Source of the DNA: Litoribacter ruber
Lineage (GTDB): Bacteria; Bacteroidota; Bacteroidia; Cytophagales; Cyclobacteriaceae
Assembly (NCBI RefSeq): GCF_018500185.1
Contig: NZ_JAHBGI010000014.1
Location: 1 to 64,000, forward strand
Length of the DNA: 64,000 nt
Direction of reading: 5' to 3'
The notes under the pieces are model-generated. The model worked only from the letters and a program-made list of their open reading frames with translations, was not told where the DNA came from and made no database searches. Below, in pieces: positions 19,125 to 27,846 of the stretch. The translations under genes were made by a program, and so were the position numbers. How positions within the stretch are numbered: the stretch's first letter is position 1; every line of letters starts with the position of its first letter.

Positions 19125-19733
19125 CTACTCAAGCACCTTAAATAAACCCTCCACATCCAGCTCAAAACCCTCTACCACTGTGGAATTCACAATATCACCA
19201 GCGACAAAAAGCCGGGAAGCGACATAATCCCGGTCCCTTAAAGTATAAACCAACAAGGTCTGTTCCTCGGGATGGACGACCCAATATTCCCGCACACCAC
19301 TTTCCAGGTAAACATCATATTTGAATTTCAGGTCTTTTTGGTTGCCACCGGGAGAGAGGATCTCCACGACCAGGTCAGGCGCACCCACACATCCCGCATC
19401 GTCCAACTTAGACAGGTCGCAAACGACGCAGATATCCGGCTGGACCACTGTAAATATATCTTTATCCTCTTTTGAACGGCCTGGCAGCCTTACGTCAAAC
19501 GGAGCTCCATACACTTTACAGGAGGACTTTTCCAAAAAGGCATATAACCATGTGCTCAGCCTCAACGATAATTCCTGATGTTTTCGGCTCGGGGCCGCAG
19601 TATTTCTAAAAACCTTGCCCTTGATAATTTCCACCATCTCCTCAATCTCCCAAGAGAGGTAATCCGCATAAGAATACCTGCCATACTCGCTAAAAGGTTC
19701 TTCCAGCCTGTCTTTAGTATCATCGGTTTTCAT
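19125..19733 (-). CDS. Uma2 family (DUF820) putative endonuclease
   Basis: A 202-aa protein of the Uma2 / DUF820 family, a PD-(D/E)XK nuclease fold. The core reads QPDICVVCD, then GAPDLVVEILSPG with the catalytic-type Asp and Glu, followed by KDLKFKYDVYLESGVREYW. These genes are multi-copy and mobile-like in cyanobacteria and Bacteroidota, and their biological role is unknown. The gene is alone and lies between direct copies of a 91-bp repeat. Confidence 0.88.
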   Translation of the reverse strand: MKTDDTKDRLEEPFSEYGRYSYADYLSWEIEEMVEIIKGKVFRNTAAPSRKHQELSLRLSTWLYAFLEKSSCKVYGAPFDVRLPGRSKEDKDIFTVVQPDICVVCDLSKLDDAGCVGAPDLVVEILSPGGNQKDLKFKYDVYLESGVREYWVVHPEEQTLLVYTLRDRDYVASRLFVAGDIVNSTVVEGFELDVEGLFKVLE

Positions 19734-20256
19734 ATTTCAATTTAACCAATTAAAAACTGCAATTCAAGCACGAAATTAAAAGTACGAAGGAATTTCAGAC
19801 CAGTTACCACTGACACCTTTGCCCCCTACCCCAACTTTGAAGCCATGTTAATTACACGGGTCAGCCCCGCGATCTGCCCGCCGTGGCGGGAATGATGATG
19901 TTTTAGGCGTACTGACACACCCTCCGAAGAGCGCAGCTCGAGGGAGGGCCACGAGAGTAAAGACGGTGAATTGCCTCAGCCGGGCCAATTGGCTGCTAGC
20001 CAACATCTGATGCTTGAATACTTGGTACATGGTACCGGCTTCGCTGCCCCTCTACGCCCCCCCCGACTGCCCTAAGGCAGGCGTCATCCGTGTCACGTCC
20101 TAAATACTTGACACTTTTTTCTCAAACTTTTAAATTTTTCTCCGCGAAGTGGCCTTTCCCGATCCGCTACGCTACTCGGGACAAGTAGTGAAACTTCGTG
20201 AAAACTTGGTGGCCTTTGTGGCCCATTTACAGCGTCTTCGTTGTTCGGTCTTCCGT
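19734..20256. repeat. Repeat-filled intergenic region
   Basis: This gap holds copy 2 of the 91-bp repeat (19924-20014), GTAC words (20020-20035), copy 2 of the 125-bp repeat (20106-20230) and CGGTCTTCGTTG-type words. I see no gene in it. Confidence 0.85.
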
Positions 20257-20454
20257 CTAAATTATTCCGGCTTCCCGTTGGCGCTTTAGCCTGGATTGCC
20301 GAAATATTTCTTTACCCTCCTCAGAATAACAGTCCATTTCTTCCAGTGGAACATAGGGTATATGCTGGTCTTCCCATAGAATGGATAGATTGCGGATATC
20401 CCTGTCCAGCTCCTTGTCTGTGATTTCCAACTACAACCCCCGTAACTTTTCCAT
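20257..20454 (-). pseudogene. Small helical protein remnant with an internal stop
   Basis: On the reverse strand an ATG at 20454 opens MEKLRGL, then TAG (20433-20431), then the frame continues for 58 codons (LEITDKELDRDIRNLSILW ... RQREAGII). The charged, helical composition looks like real protein. No family is recognised. It may be a decayed antitoxin-like or small accessory gene. Confidence 0.35.
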
Positions 20455-20832
20455 AAGGGAGCAGTTTGCCCTTAAATACGGGGTACCAAAAACCAAAATT
20501 AGGTGTTTTAAAAATATTTTATTAGTTTGCCACGGCAATAACACTATTTAACCTACAAAATTTATTATTCTGAGACTTTTAACTTGCTTATATTTGATTT
20601 TAACCAGCCGGCATCATATTTATTTTTCCGAAAGGGGGCATTTCTTTCAGCCTTCGCCTAGGAAAAATTGGCAATTGAACTCTTACCATACCTTTGACTA
20701 TACGCTACTCCTGTATTTTATACAGTGGACTTCCTTTTGGGGACTGCCTATGACGGAATAGACCGCTGCGGAAAACTACTTTAATTATTTTATACCAAAA
20801 CCCTTAATTTATTTTACACCAAAACCCTTTTT
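20455..20832. other. AT-rich intergenic region before a lipoprotein gene
   Basis: No gene is seen. A possible promoter for the next gene is TTTG near 20693 with TATTTTAT about 17 nt later. Otherwise nothing stands out. Confidence 0.4.
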
Positions 20833-21405
20833 ATGATGAAAAATTTACGATTGTTATTTATGGCAACGGCCTTACTTGCATTTTTCTCCTGTTCAAATGA
20901 TGAAGAATGGAACCAGCCTGAAGAATTTATGGGTACCTGGAATTTAGAGGAGATGAATTATACAGCCGTTTCCTCTGTAAGCGCTTATGGTGAAACAAGC
21001 ACGACAACTACCGTAGGAGAAGGAAGAGACCTGGATGTCATCATCGAGTTTCAACAAAACCCCAATGGCTACCACACCAGCGGCAGCTATATTATAGACA
21101 TGAAAGTAGATTACGGGGGTATGGATGATGTCTTTGATTCGGATTTTTTTGGTATCGATAGGGAAGAAATGTTTCCCAGTGAGGTTTCTTACAGGCTTGA
21201 AGGCTTTATGCAGTCTGGAGACTGGGAAATTGTAGGCGACAACGTGATCAGGGTGCATGCAGAGGGATCAGAACCTTCAGAAGCCATTATCCGGGAAATC
21301 ACCGATCGCATTCTGATCATGGATTTTGATCATATAACGGAAACCAACCAAGGGGAAATGAAAACTACCAATGAAATCCAGGGGACCTATACCTTTGTGA
21401 GGTAA
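20833..21405 (+). CDS. Lipocalin-like lipoprotein, function unknown
   Basis: A 190-aa protein with a lipoprotein signal (LLAFFSC, Cys20). The mature part starts with MGTWNLEEMNYTA, like the first strand of lipocalin-type beta barrels in Bacteroidota, followed by a Ser/Thr-rich segment and alternating beta strands. It is probably an outer-membrane or periplasmic lipoprotein. It stands alone, with its own strong terminator downstream. Confidence 0.65.
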   Translation: MMKNLRLLFMATALLAFFSCSNDEEWNQPEEFMGTWNLEEMNYTAVSSVSAYGETSTTTTVGEGRDLDVIIEFQQNPNGYHTSGSYIIDMKVDYGGMDDVFDSDFFGIDREEMFPSEVSYRLEGFMQSGDWEIVGDNVIRVHAEGSEPSEAIIREITDRILIMDFDHITETNQGEMKTTNEIQGTYTFVR

Positions 21406-21433
21406 TAAACCAATTTCATTATTAAAAAATAAC

Positions 21434-21471
21434 AGCCACTAATGCCTGGTTTCATCAGTGCATTAGTGGCT
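21434..21471 (+). terminator. Hairpin terminator after the lipoprotein gene
   Basis: A perfect 12-bp stem (21434-21445 with 21460-21471, 14-nt loop) lies 28 nt past the stop. The following T-tract is weak. Confidence 0.65.
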
Positions 21472-21479
21472 ATTTCAAG

Positions 21480-22308
21480 TCAAAACCATGCTAACTACTC
21501 CTCGGTTAATCAAGTGCAGACTTATGTGCCACCCAGCCAAAATACGCTAAACGCCATTTCCCGCACCCTCATTTGCCAGGCTAAAAAATTGGATCAATAT
21601 TTGGTACATGTTTACTGGTAATTAAACCCTATTTTCCTTTCCGAAATCACCACTCGGTCTTTCGGCTTTTTCACTCTCCTCGTTAGCCGGACACTTACCC
21701 TGTCACTGCCCATATCCCATTTATGGCTTACTTGAGTTTTAGCTAAGGCAGCTAGGACCCAATGCCTACATTGAAGCAAATCCGCGGTTAACCCACTCCG
21801 TATCCACTCCGATCCCACTCGGGACCCACTCCGTACCCTCTCCGTATTTTGACAGGGTGGCTTGGGAGTCTATGCGGGGTAGAGTCTGGGTGCTAACGGA
21901 CTGGTTGTAAATAAAATATGACCAAATGTTTGCTTTGTATTGCAGCAATAATTAATTTAATACCACATTGATATGGAAATGACCTAGCCTTGGTATTTAT
22001 CGAGGTTATGTAGTGGGGACCGGAAGCCGATTTTGAGTATTCAGCGGCTTCTCTGGCTCATGGGATTCCGCACATGGAAATCCTTCCGGTAAGGCTGAGA
22101 CCTTCAAAATTTTTAATTTCGAGTAGCTTTTTTACTACATCAATTTTCAGGCCAAATTTACGCATTTGTGGTGTTTTTTCTAGGCAATTGTCAGGTCATA
22201 AAGCTATTTTATTCTACCGTCTTTTTTAACACATAATATAAATAACGGCAAGATGAAGAACATATAGGCAAGCAGTTCCCGTCTACCGTCTTCCTTAAAA
22301 ACACTACT
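21480..22308. other. Long intergenic region with CCACTCCG words and an interrupted frame
   Basis: 21795-21846 is a word repeat (CACTCCGTAT, CACTCCGATC, CACTCGGGAC, CACTCCGTAC). On the reverse strand 22165-21893 is a 91-codon frame with one TGA at codon 36 (22060-22058): MRKFGLKIDVVKKLLEIKNF, then after the stop AREAAEYSKSASGPHYITSI. I cannot name it. 22276-22298 holds CCGTCTACCGTCTTCC words just before the next gene. Confidence 0.45.
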
Positions 22309-22950
22309 ATGGCAAGAGCACCATTACACGAACAGGGCCTCAATGGCCGCCACGGCGACAAGGTCTACTACACCGTCAACGGCATCACTTATGTAAGGAC
22401 CTATGTGGTTCCGGACCATTCTGCCCCCTCAGAACTCCAGACCATGGGCTGGGACAGGTTTTACCTGGCAAACCAGTTTGTAAAGCCCCTGACCAAGATC
22501 TTCCGCTTGGGCTTCATCAACTATCAAACGGGCATGCGCTCACCGGCAAAAGTGGGACTGAGCAAATTCCTCAAAACGGCCTTCAAGGAGGGCGAACCCG
22601 AACCCGTTCCCAGCCTGCTGCAGGTAAGCGGAGGCGACCTTACCGGGATGTCTGAGGGCAGCGTGGAATGGAAGGATGAAAAGACCGTCTTGGTCAAATG
22701 GCAGAACAACGCCGGGGAGGGGAATGCGGCCAACCGCGATAAGGTTTCGGTATTGCTCTACGACACGGTCAAGATCCGCTCCTTCCACTGCACCGAAGGC
22801 AACCCCAGGTCCATGGAGATGCAGGAGATCCCCGTAAGCAACCCCGACCGCTACCGCGGAAACCTACACGCCTACGCCTTCTTCACCTTCAAAAACCCGC
22901 GCAACGGCAAATATGAAGTGTCGAGGACAGTGTATTTGGGAAAAGTTTAG
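22309..22950 (+). CDS. DUF6266-like protein
   Basis: A 213-aa protein without a signal peptide. The N-terminus resembles the Bacteroidota family in which a short GxxGxxVYY hairpin is followed by RTYV and a helical stretch (QTMGWDRFYLANQFVKPLTK), then a beta-rich C-terminal half ending in strands (YAFFTFKNPRNGKYEVSRTV). This fits DUF6266, whose function is unknown. A second protein with the same overall plan is encoded 120 nt downstream, and both are GC-rich relative to their flanks. Confidence 0.6.
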   Translation: MARAPLHEQGLNGRHGDKVYYTVNGITYVRTYVVPDHSAPSELQTMGWDRFYLANQFVKPLTKIFRLGFINYQTGMRSPAKVGLSKFLKTAFKEGEPEPVPSLLQVSGGDLTGMSEGSVEWKDEKTVLVKWQNNAGEGNAANRDKVSVLLYDTVKIRSFHCTEGNPRSMEMQEIPVSNPDRYRGNLHAYAFFTFKNPRNGKYEVSRTVYLGKV

Positions 22951-23062
22951 ATAATTAAAAATGGTGAATTAGGAATGAAGAATTAACGCAGCCCCATTCC
23001 TCATTCCTAATTCCCAATTCCTCATTCCCAATTCCCAATTCCCAATTCCTAATTCCTAATTT
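22949..23062. repeat. AATTCCTAATTCC word array
   Basis: Around ten tandem 8-9 bp words (AATTCCCAATTCC, CTCATTCC, CTAATTCC) fill the gap between the two DUF6266-like genes up to the second start. Confidence 0.85.
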
Positions 23063-23070
23063 TAAAACCT

Positions 23071-23799
23071 ATGGCAAAACAAACCAGTATGGTTACTTTC
23101 ACCGGCACTATCGGTGGGGTGACGTTTTATAACACCTCGGAAGGTCCGCGGGCCCGGCAAAAAGGCGGTGTCACCAAGTCGAGGATCATGAACGATCCCA
23201 AATACGAGCGTACCCGGGAAAACATGCAGGAATTTGGCACCGCTTCCCACATGGCGCTTCTACTCAAACATGCTGTCAGGGACTCCCTGATCCGCGTACC
23301 CGACAGCACCTTTCACTCCAGGTTTATATCCATCCTTTCAGAAGCAGTCAAAAACGACCCCGTGAGCGACCGTGGGAGCAGGGTGCTCACTCCTGAGAAC
23401 CTCGCTATATTAAAAGGGTTCAGAGCCAACAAAGCCAGGTCCCTCAAAAGCACCCTGAATTGTTATTATGAGGTAAGTAAAACCGACAGGGCAGTGCAAT
23501 TCACTTTCGAGGAGCTGCAGCCCCAGGAATTCAGGGGCCCAAGCAACGCCACCCATTTCCGGCTGTTTGCAGAGGCCGCCGCCGTGGAACTGGAGGCTGA
23601 GGAAGCAGACGGCGTCAGAACGGAAAGCGATTATTTGCCCATGGAGCTCAACCCCGGCGATCTTTCTTTTACCCTGGAATTTGAAGGCGAGACTTTCCCC
23701 CACAAGGTATGTATGCTGGGCATAGAGTTTTTCAAGTTCGTAGCCGGCAAACCGTATCCCGTAGCCAAGAAAAAGTATAACACCGCAGAATTTGTATGA
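23071..23799 (+). CDS. Bacteroidota conserved protein, DUF6266-related
   Basis: A 242-aa protein starting MAKQTSMVTFTGTIGGVTFY, then RARQKGGVTKSRIMND and RTRENMQEFGTASHMALLLK. This N-terminal block is typical of a common Bacteroidota family of unknown function. It shares its layout (glycine-rich hairpin, basic segment, helix, beta-rich C-terminal half) with the upstream gene. No signal, membrane or catalytic motif is visible. The pair may be a two-gene unit, but its role is unknown. Confidence 0.65.
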   Translation: MAKQTSMVTFTGTIGGVTFYNTSEGPRARQKGGVTKSRIMNDPKYERTRENMQEFGTASHMALLLKHAVRDSLIRVPDSTFHSRFISILSEAVKNDPVSDRGSRVLTPENLAILKGFRANKARSLKSTLNCYYEVSKTDRAVQFTFEELQPQEFRGPSNATHFRLFAEAAAVELEAEEADGVRTESDYLPMELNPGDLSFTLEFEGETFPHKVCMLGIEFFKFVAGKPYPVAKKKYNTAEFV

Positions 23800-24000
23800 G
23801 TGGGGTTAGGAGGTTATTTCCCGATAGCCGCTTCGCGGATCGGGAGGTTTAGATGTTTAGGTCTTTAATCTAAGCCCCTAAACGGTCCCGCAGGGACGAT
23901 AACCTTCTAAACCCAATTCAAAATAAGTTGAATTATTTGTTGGTATTTTAAGTTGTTCCGTTAAGTTTGTAGATTCCCTAGCAAGAAAAATACAGCATAC

Positions 24001-25296
24001 ATGCCCTTATTACCCAAAAGATTACCTATAATTAAGTTTTTGAGTTTACCGATCCTGCTGATCATTAGCTATGCCTGCCAGGAGCCCCAGGCAGAGCAGC
24101 GGGTGGGATCTTCCATCCCCTTTCATGAGGACCCGCTGGTCAATGTCATGGCCGCCCTAGAGGCTGATGGGCGGGAGAGAATTGAGATACCGGAAACCTT
24201 TACAGAGGAGTCTGCTCGGGAACTGGAAGGGCAGTTGGATTCCCTTTTCAATTTTTACCATAAAAGAAGGGGGTTTAACGGCACCGTGATGGTCACCAAA
24301 TATGACCAGGTTATTTTTAAAAGTGCCTTTGGGTATGCCGACCTTGCCAAAAGGGAGCCCATGACCACGGATAAAGCTTTTCAACTGGCATCAGTCTCCA
24401 AGCAGTTTACCGCCATGGCCGTTATGATGCTCAAGGAAGAGGGCAAGCTGGATTATGAGGATGTGATTCAGGAGTTCTTTCCGGAATTCCCCTACCCTGA
24501 CATTACCGTCAAGCAATTGCTCACCCATCGATCTGGCTTATCAAACTACACGTATTTCAGCGATGAGCTTTGGCCCGACAGGTCTTTGCCGATATTCAAC
24601 AACGATGTGATCGACCTCATGTATGCGCATCAGCCCCCCGTGTATTATAGACCCAATATCAGGTTTGATTACAGCAACACGGGATACTTCCTGTTGGCTT
24701 CCATAGTGGAAAAGGCCTCCGGGATGGCTTTCTCGGATTTCCTTCAGGAAAGGATATTCAAGCCGTTGGACATGAAACACACCTTCACCTACAGCGACAG
24801 CCTTCCGGCAGACTTGGTCGTACCGGGCCATGAGCGCAACAGGAGAAAGAGAAATCCCGATTATCTAGATTACGTTTTGGGCGACAAGGGGCTTTATAGT
24901 ACCCTTGATGACCTGTATAAGTGGGACCAGGCGCTATACACGGAGAAACTGGTATCCAAGGAAACCCTCGAAGAGGCCTGGATGGGAAGCCGGGTACGCA
25001 AAAGAAGGGATAATGAGGATTACGGCTATGGCTGGAGAATCAAGGAACTTAAGAATGGCGATATTGTCCACTATCATGCAGGTCTATGGCATGGCTACAA
25101 CACCTACATGCTGCGCAACCCAAAAGACCACAGCACCATCATCGTGCTGAGCAACCTGTCTAACGGCAGCCTGGGCTTCCTCAAAGAGCTCCAGGACTTC
25201 CTCTACCCCATCACCCCACCCCACGCGATAGCGGACAGTGAGCAAGAGGTGGATAATATGGCCAGCAGCGATAGCGAGCCTAAGAAGGACGCGTAG
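24001..25296 (+). CDS. Serine hydrolase of the beta-lactamase/penicillin-binding (class C) fold, lipoprotein
   Basis: A 431-aa lipoprotein (lipobox ISYAC). The class C-like domain has the nucleophile motif SVSK with downstream QFTAMAVMMLKEEGKL, the second motif YSNTGY, and GLWHGYNTYMLRN as the KTG-equivalent strand region. Members of this family are esterases, D-aminopeptidases or peptidases; true beta-lactamase activity is unlikely. The C-terminus has an acidic tail. It stands alone, bordered by repeats. Confidence 0.85.
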   Translation: MPLLPKRLPIIKFLSLPILLIISYACQEPQAEQRVGSSIPFHEDPLVNVMAALEADGRERIEIPETFTEESARELEGQLDSLFNFYHKRRGFNGTVMVTKYDQVIFKSAFGYADLAKREPMTTDKAFQLASVSKQFTAMAVMMLKEEGKLDYEDVIQEFFPEFPYPDITVKQLLTHRSGLSNYTYFSDELWPDRSLPIFNNDVIDLMYAHQPPVYYRPNIRFDYSNTGYFLLASIVEKASGMAFSDFLQERIFKPLDMKHTFTYSDSLPADLVVPGHERNRRKRNPDYLDYVLGDKGLYSTLDDLYKWDQALYTEKLVSKETLEEAWMGSRVRKRRDNEDYGYGWRIKELKNGDIVHYHAGLWHGYNTYMLRNPKDHSTIIVLSNLSNGSLGFLKELQDFLYPITPPHAIADSEQEVDNMASSDSEPKKDA

Positions 25297-25611
25297 GGGA
25301 AGTACGAAGTGGGAAGCCACGTACACGTCTTCGCGGAAAGAAAAGGGACACAGAGTTTCTCAGAGTTCTTCACAGAGTTTCTCAGAGTTTCCTCTTCGCT
25401 GACTCCACATTATGTTTTCTCACAAAATCCGCTTAGCGCTTCTCCGTGACCTTTGCGGTTAAATTTTGAACGCTAGAAAGTCCACCGAAAAGAGGCAAAG
25501 AGCCGCAAAGCTTTTATATAAAAAAACTTCGAGCTACTTTAATAGGTTAGCTGTTATTTTGTACGATAAACTAATCTTTATGCTTTTTTATATCGTATAT
25601 TACTAAACGCT
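25297..25611. repeat. Intergenic repeats: CACAGAGTTTCTCAGAG words and a 102-bp repeat (copy 1)
   Basis: 25338-25400 is a run of CACAGAGTTTCTCAGAGTT words. 25419-25520 matches 26461-26562 in the same orientation with about eight differences and contains GAACGCTAGAAAGTCCACCG and GAGGCAAAG. No gene is seen. Confidence 0.88.
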
Positions 25612-25833
25612 ATGATTGACTATACAAAACATATTACTATTGATCCAAAGCAGCGCTCTGGCAAGCCTTGTATAAGAGGCATGAGAATAACTGTATATGA
25701 TATCCTAAGTTACATGGCCTCAGGGGATACAATTGAAGAGATTCTAGAAAATTTCCCTATGCTAAATAGAGAAGATATTCTTGCTTGCCTGGCATATGCA
25801 GCGGATACAGAAAGGAAAGTTACAGTTAGCTGA
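25612..25833 (+). CDS. DUF433 antitoxin
   Basis: A 73-aa DUF433 protein: HITIDPKQRSGKPCIRGMRI, followed by the winged-helix-like segment DILSYMASGDTIEEILENFP. DUF433 proteins act as antitoxins for DUF5615 PIN-like toxins, and such a gene follows after 6 nt. It probably represses its own operon through the helix-turn-helix. Confidence 0.92.
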   Translation: MIDYTKHITIDPKQRSGKPCIRGMRITVYDILSYMASGDTIEEILENFPMLNREDILACLAYAADTERKVTVS

Positions 25834-25839
25834 ACTAAT

Positions 25840-26169
25840 ATGTCAAAAATATTAATTGACAACAACCTTTCAGTTAATTTAATAATCCTTCTAGAAAAGG
25901 ATTTTCCTGGGAGTAAACACGTCTACCAGTTAGGACTTCATACCGATAGTGATTCAGAAATCTGGGAGTTTGCTCAAAAAGGATTTGACGACATACTTAG
26001 TAAAGACAAAGATTTTTATTACAAGGCGGTTGGATCAATTCCTCCGCCCAAATTAATTTGGATTACTACAGGAAACTGCTCAAATAAGGAAATAATCACC
26101 CTACTTCAATCAAAGACAGCATTAATCAAGAAGTTTTTAAAGACAGACCAAAACATTTTGACACTTTAA
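25840..26169 (+). CDS. DUF5615 PIN-like toxin
   Basis: A 109-aa protein of the DUF5615 (Mut7-C / VapC-like) family: KILIDNNLS at the start, DDILSKDKDFYYKA in the middle, then PPPKLIWITTGNCSN. Asp7 and the DKDF acidic residues fit the PIN-like active site, so it is probably a ribonuclease. The reading frame is intact, unlike the vapC at 15733. The pair lies between direct copies of a 102-bp repeat. Confidence 0.9.
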   Translation: MSKILIDNNLSVNLIILLEKDFPGSKHVYQLGLHTDSDSEIWEFAQKGFDDILSKDKDFYYKAVGSIPPPKLIWITTGNCSNKEIITLLQSKTALIKKFLKTDQNILTL

Positions 26170-26679
26170 TAAGAACGAGTTGATGTCAGGATGGTCCTCA
26201 TAATTTAAACAACTGTAATTAACAACCGCAAAGAGGCAAAGAAGCGCAAAGCCATTATTCCAAATAAACTTAGCGCTCCTTTAAAAACTTTGCGGTGAGA
26301 TTCAACCGTACTTTCGAGACAGTGAATAATTACTTGCCTCCAACTTCAGTTGGAGGTCCTGGGGCAGGGGGAGGTTTCTGGCTTTAGCCGTAATTCTCAG
26401 CGTTGGAATCGTGGCTAAAGCCATCGGATTATTTATCGAGCGAAAACCCACTTCTCACTTCTCACCAAATCCACTTAGCGCTTCTTCGTGACCTTTGTGG
26501 TTAAATTTTGAACGCTAGAAAGTCCACCGCAAAGAGGCAAAGAAGCGCAAAGCTTTTATTACAAAAAAATCTTTGCGGTTAAATTATAACGCAATCCCGA
26601 GTCTGAAATATGTCGGATGAGGAAACATACTGGCTTTTATTTCGTAAATTTAATAATATAATTTTTCATTTGATAGACT
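26170..26679. repeat. Intergenic repeats: GCAAAGAGGCAAAG words, REP-like palindromes, 102-bp repeat copy 2
   Basis: 26221-26295 and 26461-26590 carry GCAAAGAGGCAAAGAAGCGC words; 26461-26562 is copy 2 of the 102-bp repeat. Between them are two REP-like palindromes: a 9-bp stem at 26337-26356 (CCTCCAACT, 2-nt loop) and an 11-bp inverted repeat at 26379-26389 with 26413-26423 (TGGCTTTAGCC). No gene is seen. Confidence 0.88.
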
Positions 26680-27147
26680 ATGGAGGATACGGGCAAATAC
26701 GGTAAAAGAGTGGCGGGGCATTTTGAGAAGCTGATCAAGGTGCTGGGGGAAGAGTATGTCGGAGGGGAGATTGAGAGTCCATTTGATTTTATAGAGATTG
26801 CTGCCAAAGGTTTGCATTCGCAGGCTATCGAGAATTTCAGGGAATATTTCGAGCTGTCCAAATCCCAAGCAGCCTCCATGTTACACGTTTCGGAACCTAC
26901 TTTGTATCGCTGGATCAAGGCTGATAAGGAGCTTGATCAATATCATGGGGTCAAGCTTTTTGAATTGGCTGACCTCTATCTCAATGGAGTGGAGGTGTTT
27001 CAGGATAAAGCTAACTTCATCCAATGGATGCAATTGCCCAATACAGCCTTGGGAGGAAAACAGCCCGAGCAATTGATAGAAATGCCCGGAGGTGTGGCCA
27101 AGGTGAAGGATTTGCTTGGCAGAATCGAGCACGGAGTCTATAGCTAG
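26680..27147 (+). CDS. Antitoxin Xre/MbcA/ParS family
   Basis: A 155-aa protein. The N-terminal Xre-like helix-turn-helix reads LSKSQAASMLHVSEPTLYRW, and the C-terminal toxin-binding DUF2384 domain has FIQWMQLPNTALGGKQPEQL and a C-terminal GVAKVKDLLGRIEHGVYS. It neutralises a RES-domain toxin, which is encoded 3 nt downstream. The operon is probably autoregulated. Confidence 0.93.
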   Translation: MEDTGKYGKRVAGHFEKLIKVLGEEYVGGEIESPFDFIEIAAKGLHSQAIENFREYFELSKSQAASMLHVSEPTLYRWIKADKELDQYHGVKLFELADLYLNGVEVFQDKANFIQWMQLPNTALGGKQPEQLIEMPGGVAKVKDLLGRIEHGVYS

Positions 27148-27150
27148 GGT

Positions 27151-27606
27151 ATGCTTGTATTCCGATTAGCCTCTACTAAATATTCTCGGGATCTTTCTGG
27201 CACAGGATCCTCTTTATTCGGGGGTCGGTGGAACAAAAAAGGTTCCCCTGTTTTATATACCGGGGAAAGTAGGGAAATAGCTCTACTGGAAGCCTTGGTA
27301 AATATACCACCAATGGTCCTTCCTGAAATGGATATGATAACTTTGCAGATACCCTCCAATTCCATCATAGAACTTAAATTCTCTGACCTTCCTCCTAACT
27401 GGCGAGACTACCCTGCACCTAGTGTTTTAGCTGAAATTACCGAAGAATGGATAGTGAGCAAGGATTCTCTTGCCTTAAAAGTACCTAGCGCAATTATTGA
27501 CACCTCGCACAATTATATTATCAACTGCGCACATAAGCTGCATTCCAAACTAAAGATAAAAGAAGTCAAGGCGTTTAAGTTTGATACTAGGCTGAGGCGT
27601 GGATGA
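27151..27606 (+). CDS. RES-domain toxin
   Basis: A 151-aa RES-family protein. RES toxins deplete NAD+ by phosphorolysis or hydrolysis, with a fold like ADP-ribosyltransferases. It shows the signature residues: FRLAS (Arg5), GGRWNKKG (Arg26), LYTGESREIALLEAL (Tyr36, Glu46) and the late KVPSAIIDTSHNYIIN. The frame is intact. It is paired with the antitoxin just upstream. Confidence 0.93.
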   Translation: MLVFRLASTKYSRDLSGTGSSLFGGRWNKKGSPVLYTGESREIALLEALVNIPPMVLPEMDMITLQIPSNSIIELKFSDLPPNWRDYPAPSVLAEITEEWIVSKDSLALKVPSAIIDTSHNYIINCAHKLHSKLKIKEVKAFKFDTRLRRG

Positions 27607-27846
27607 ATAGAAACTAGGTGGTTTAAGGGTTTAGGTCCCGATTGGCGCTGGCGTGCATCGGGACTCGTTTAGGGGTTTAAGCGCGAGGCGGCGATTTGCC
27701 CAGCAGTTCTTTACATCCGATTTACACATAGAGGACGAAGTCCGACGGGCAAATGATCTAACCACGATAAATTTGGCCTATAAAGCCTTCGTCCTAAGAG
27801 TACTTGGTACTTGGTACCTTGTACTTCGTACCAAAACATACCTCCC
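27607..27846. repeat. Intergenic word repeats after the RES toxin
   Basis: 27617-27680 belongs to the GTTTAGG ... CCGAT ... GCGC ... CATCGGGAC family, also seen at 31444, 33598 and 40030. 27797-27833 is the GTACTTGGTACTTGGTACC family. No gene is seen. Confidence 0.8.

Noticed and set aside
18893-20030. Two reverse-strand frames sharing LARLRQFTVFTLVALPRA
   Set aside because: The shared peptide is only the translation of the 91-bp repeat; differences between copies show no codon bias and the flanks differ.
22000-22150. Possible structured RNA or riboswitch upstream of the DUF6266-like genes
   Set aside because: Only short hairpins are visible and no known riboswitch core; the region is better explained by an interrupted reverse-strand frame.
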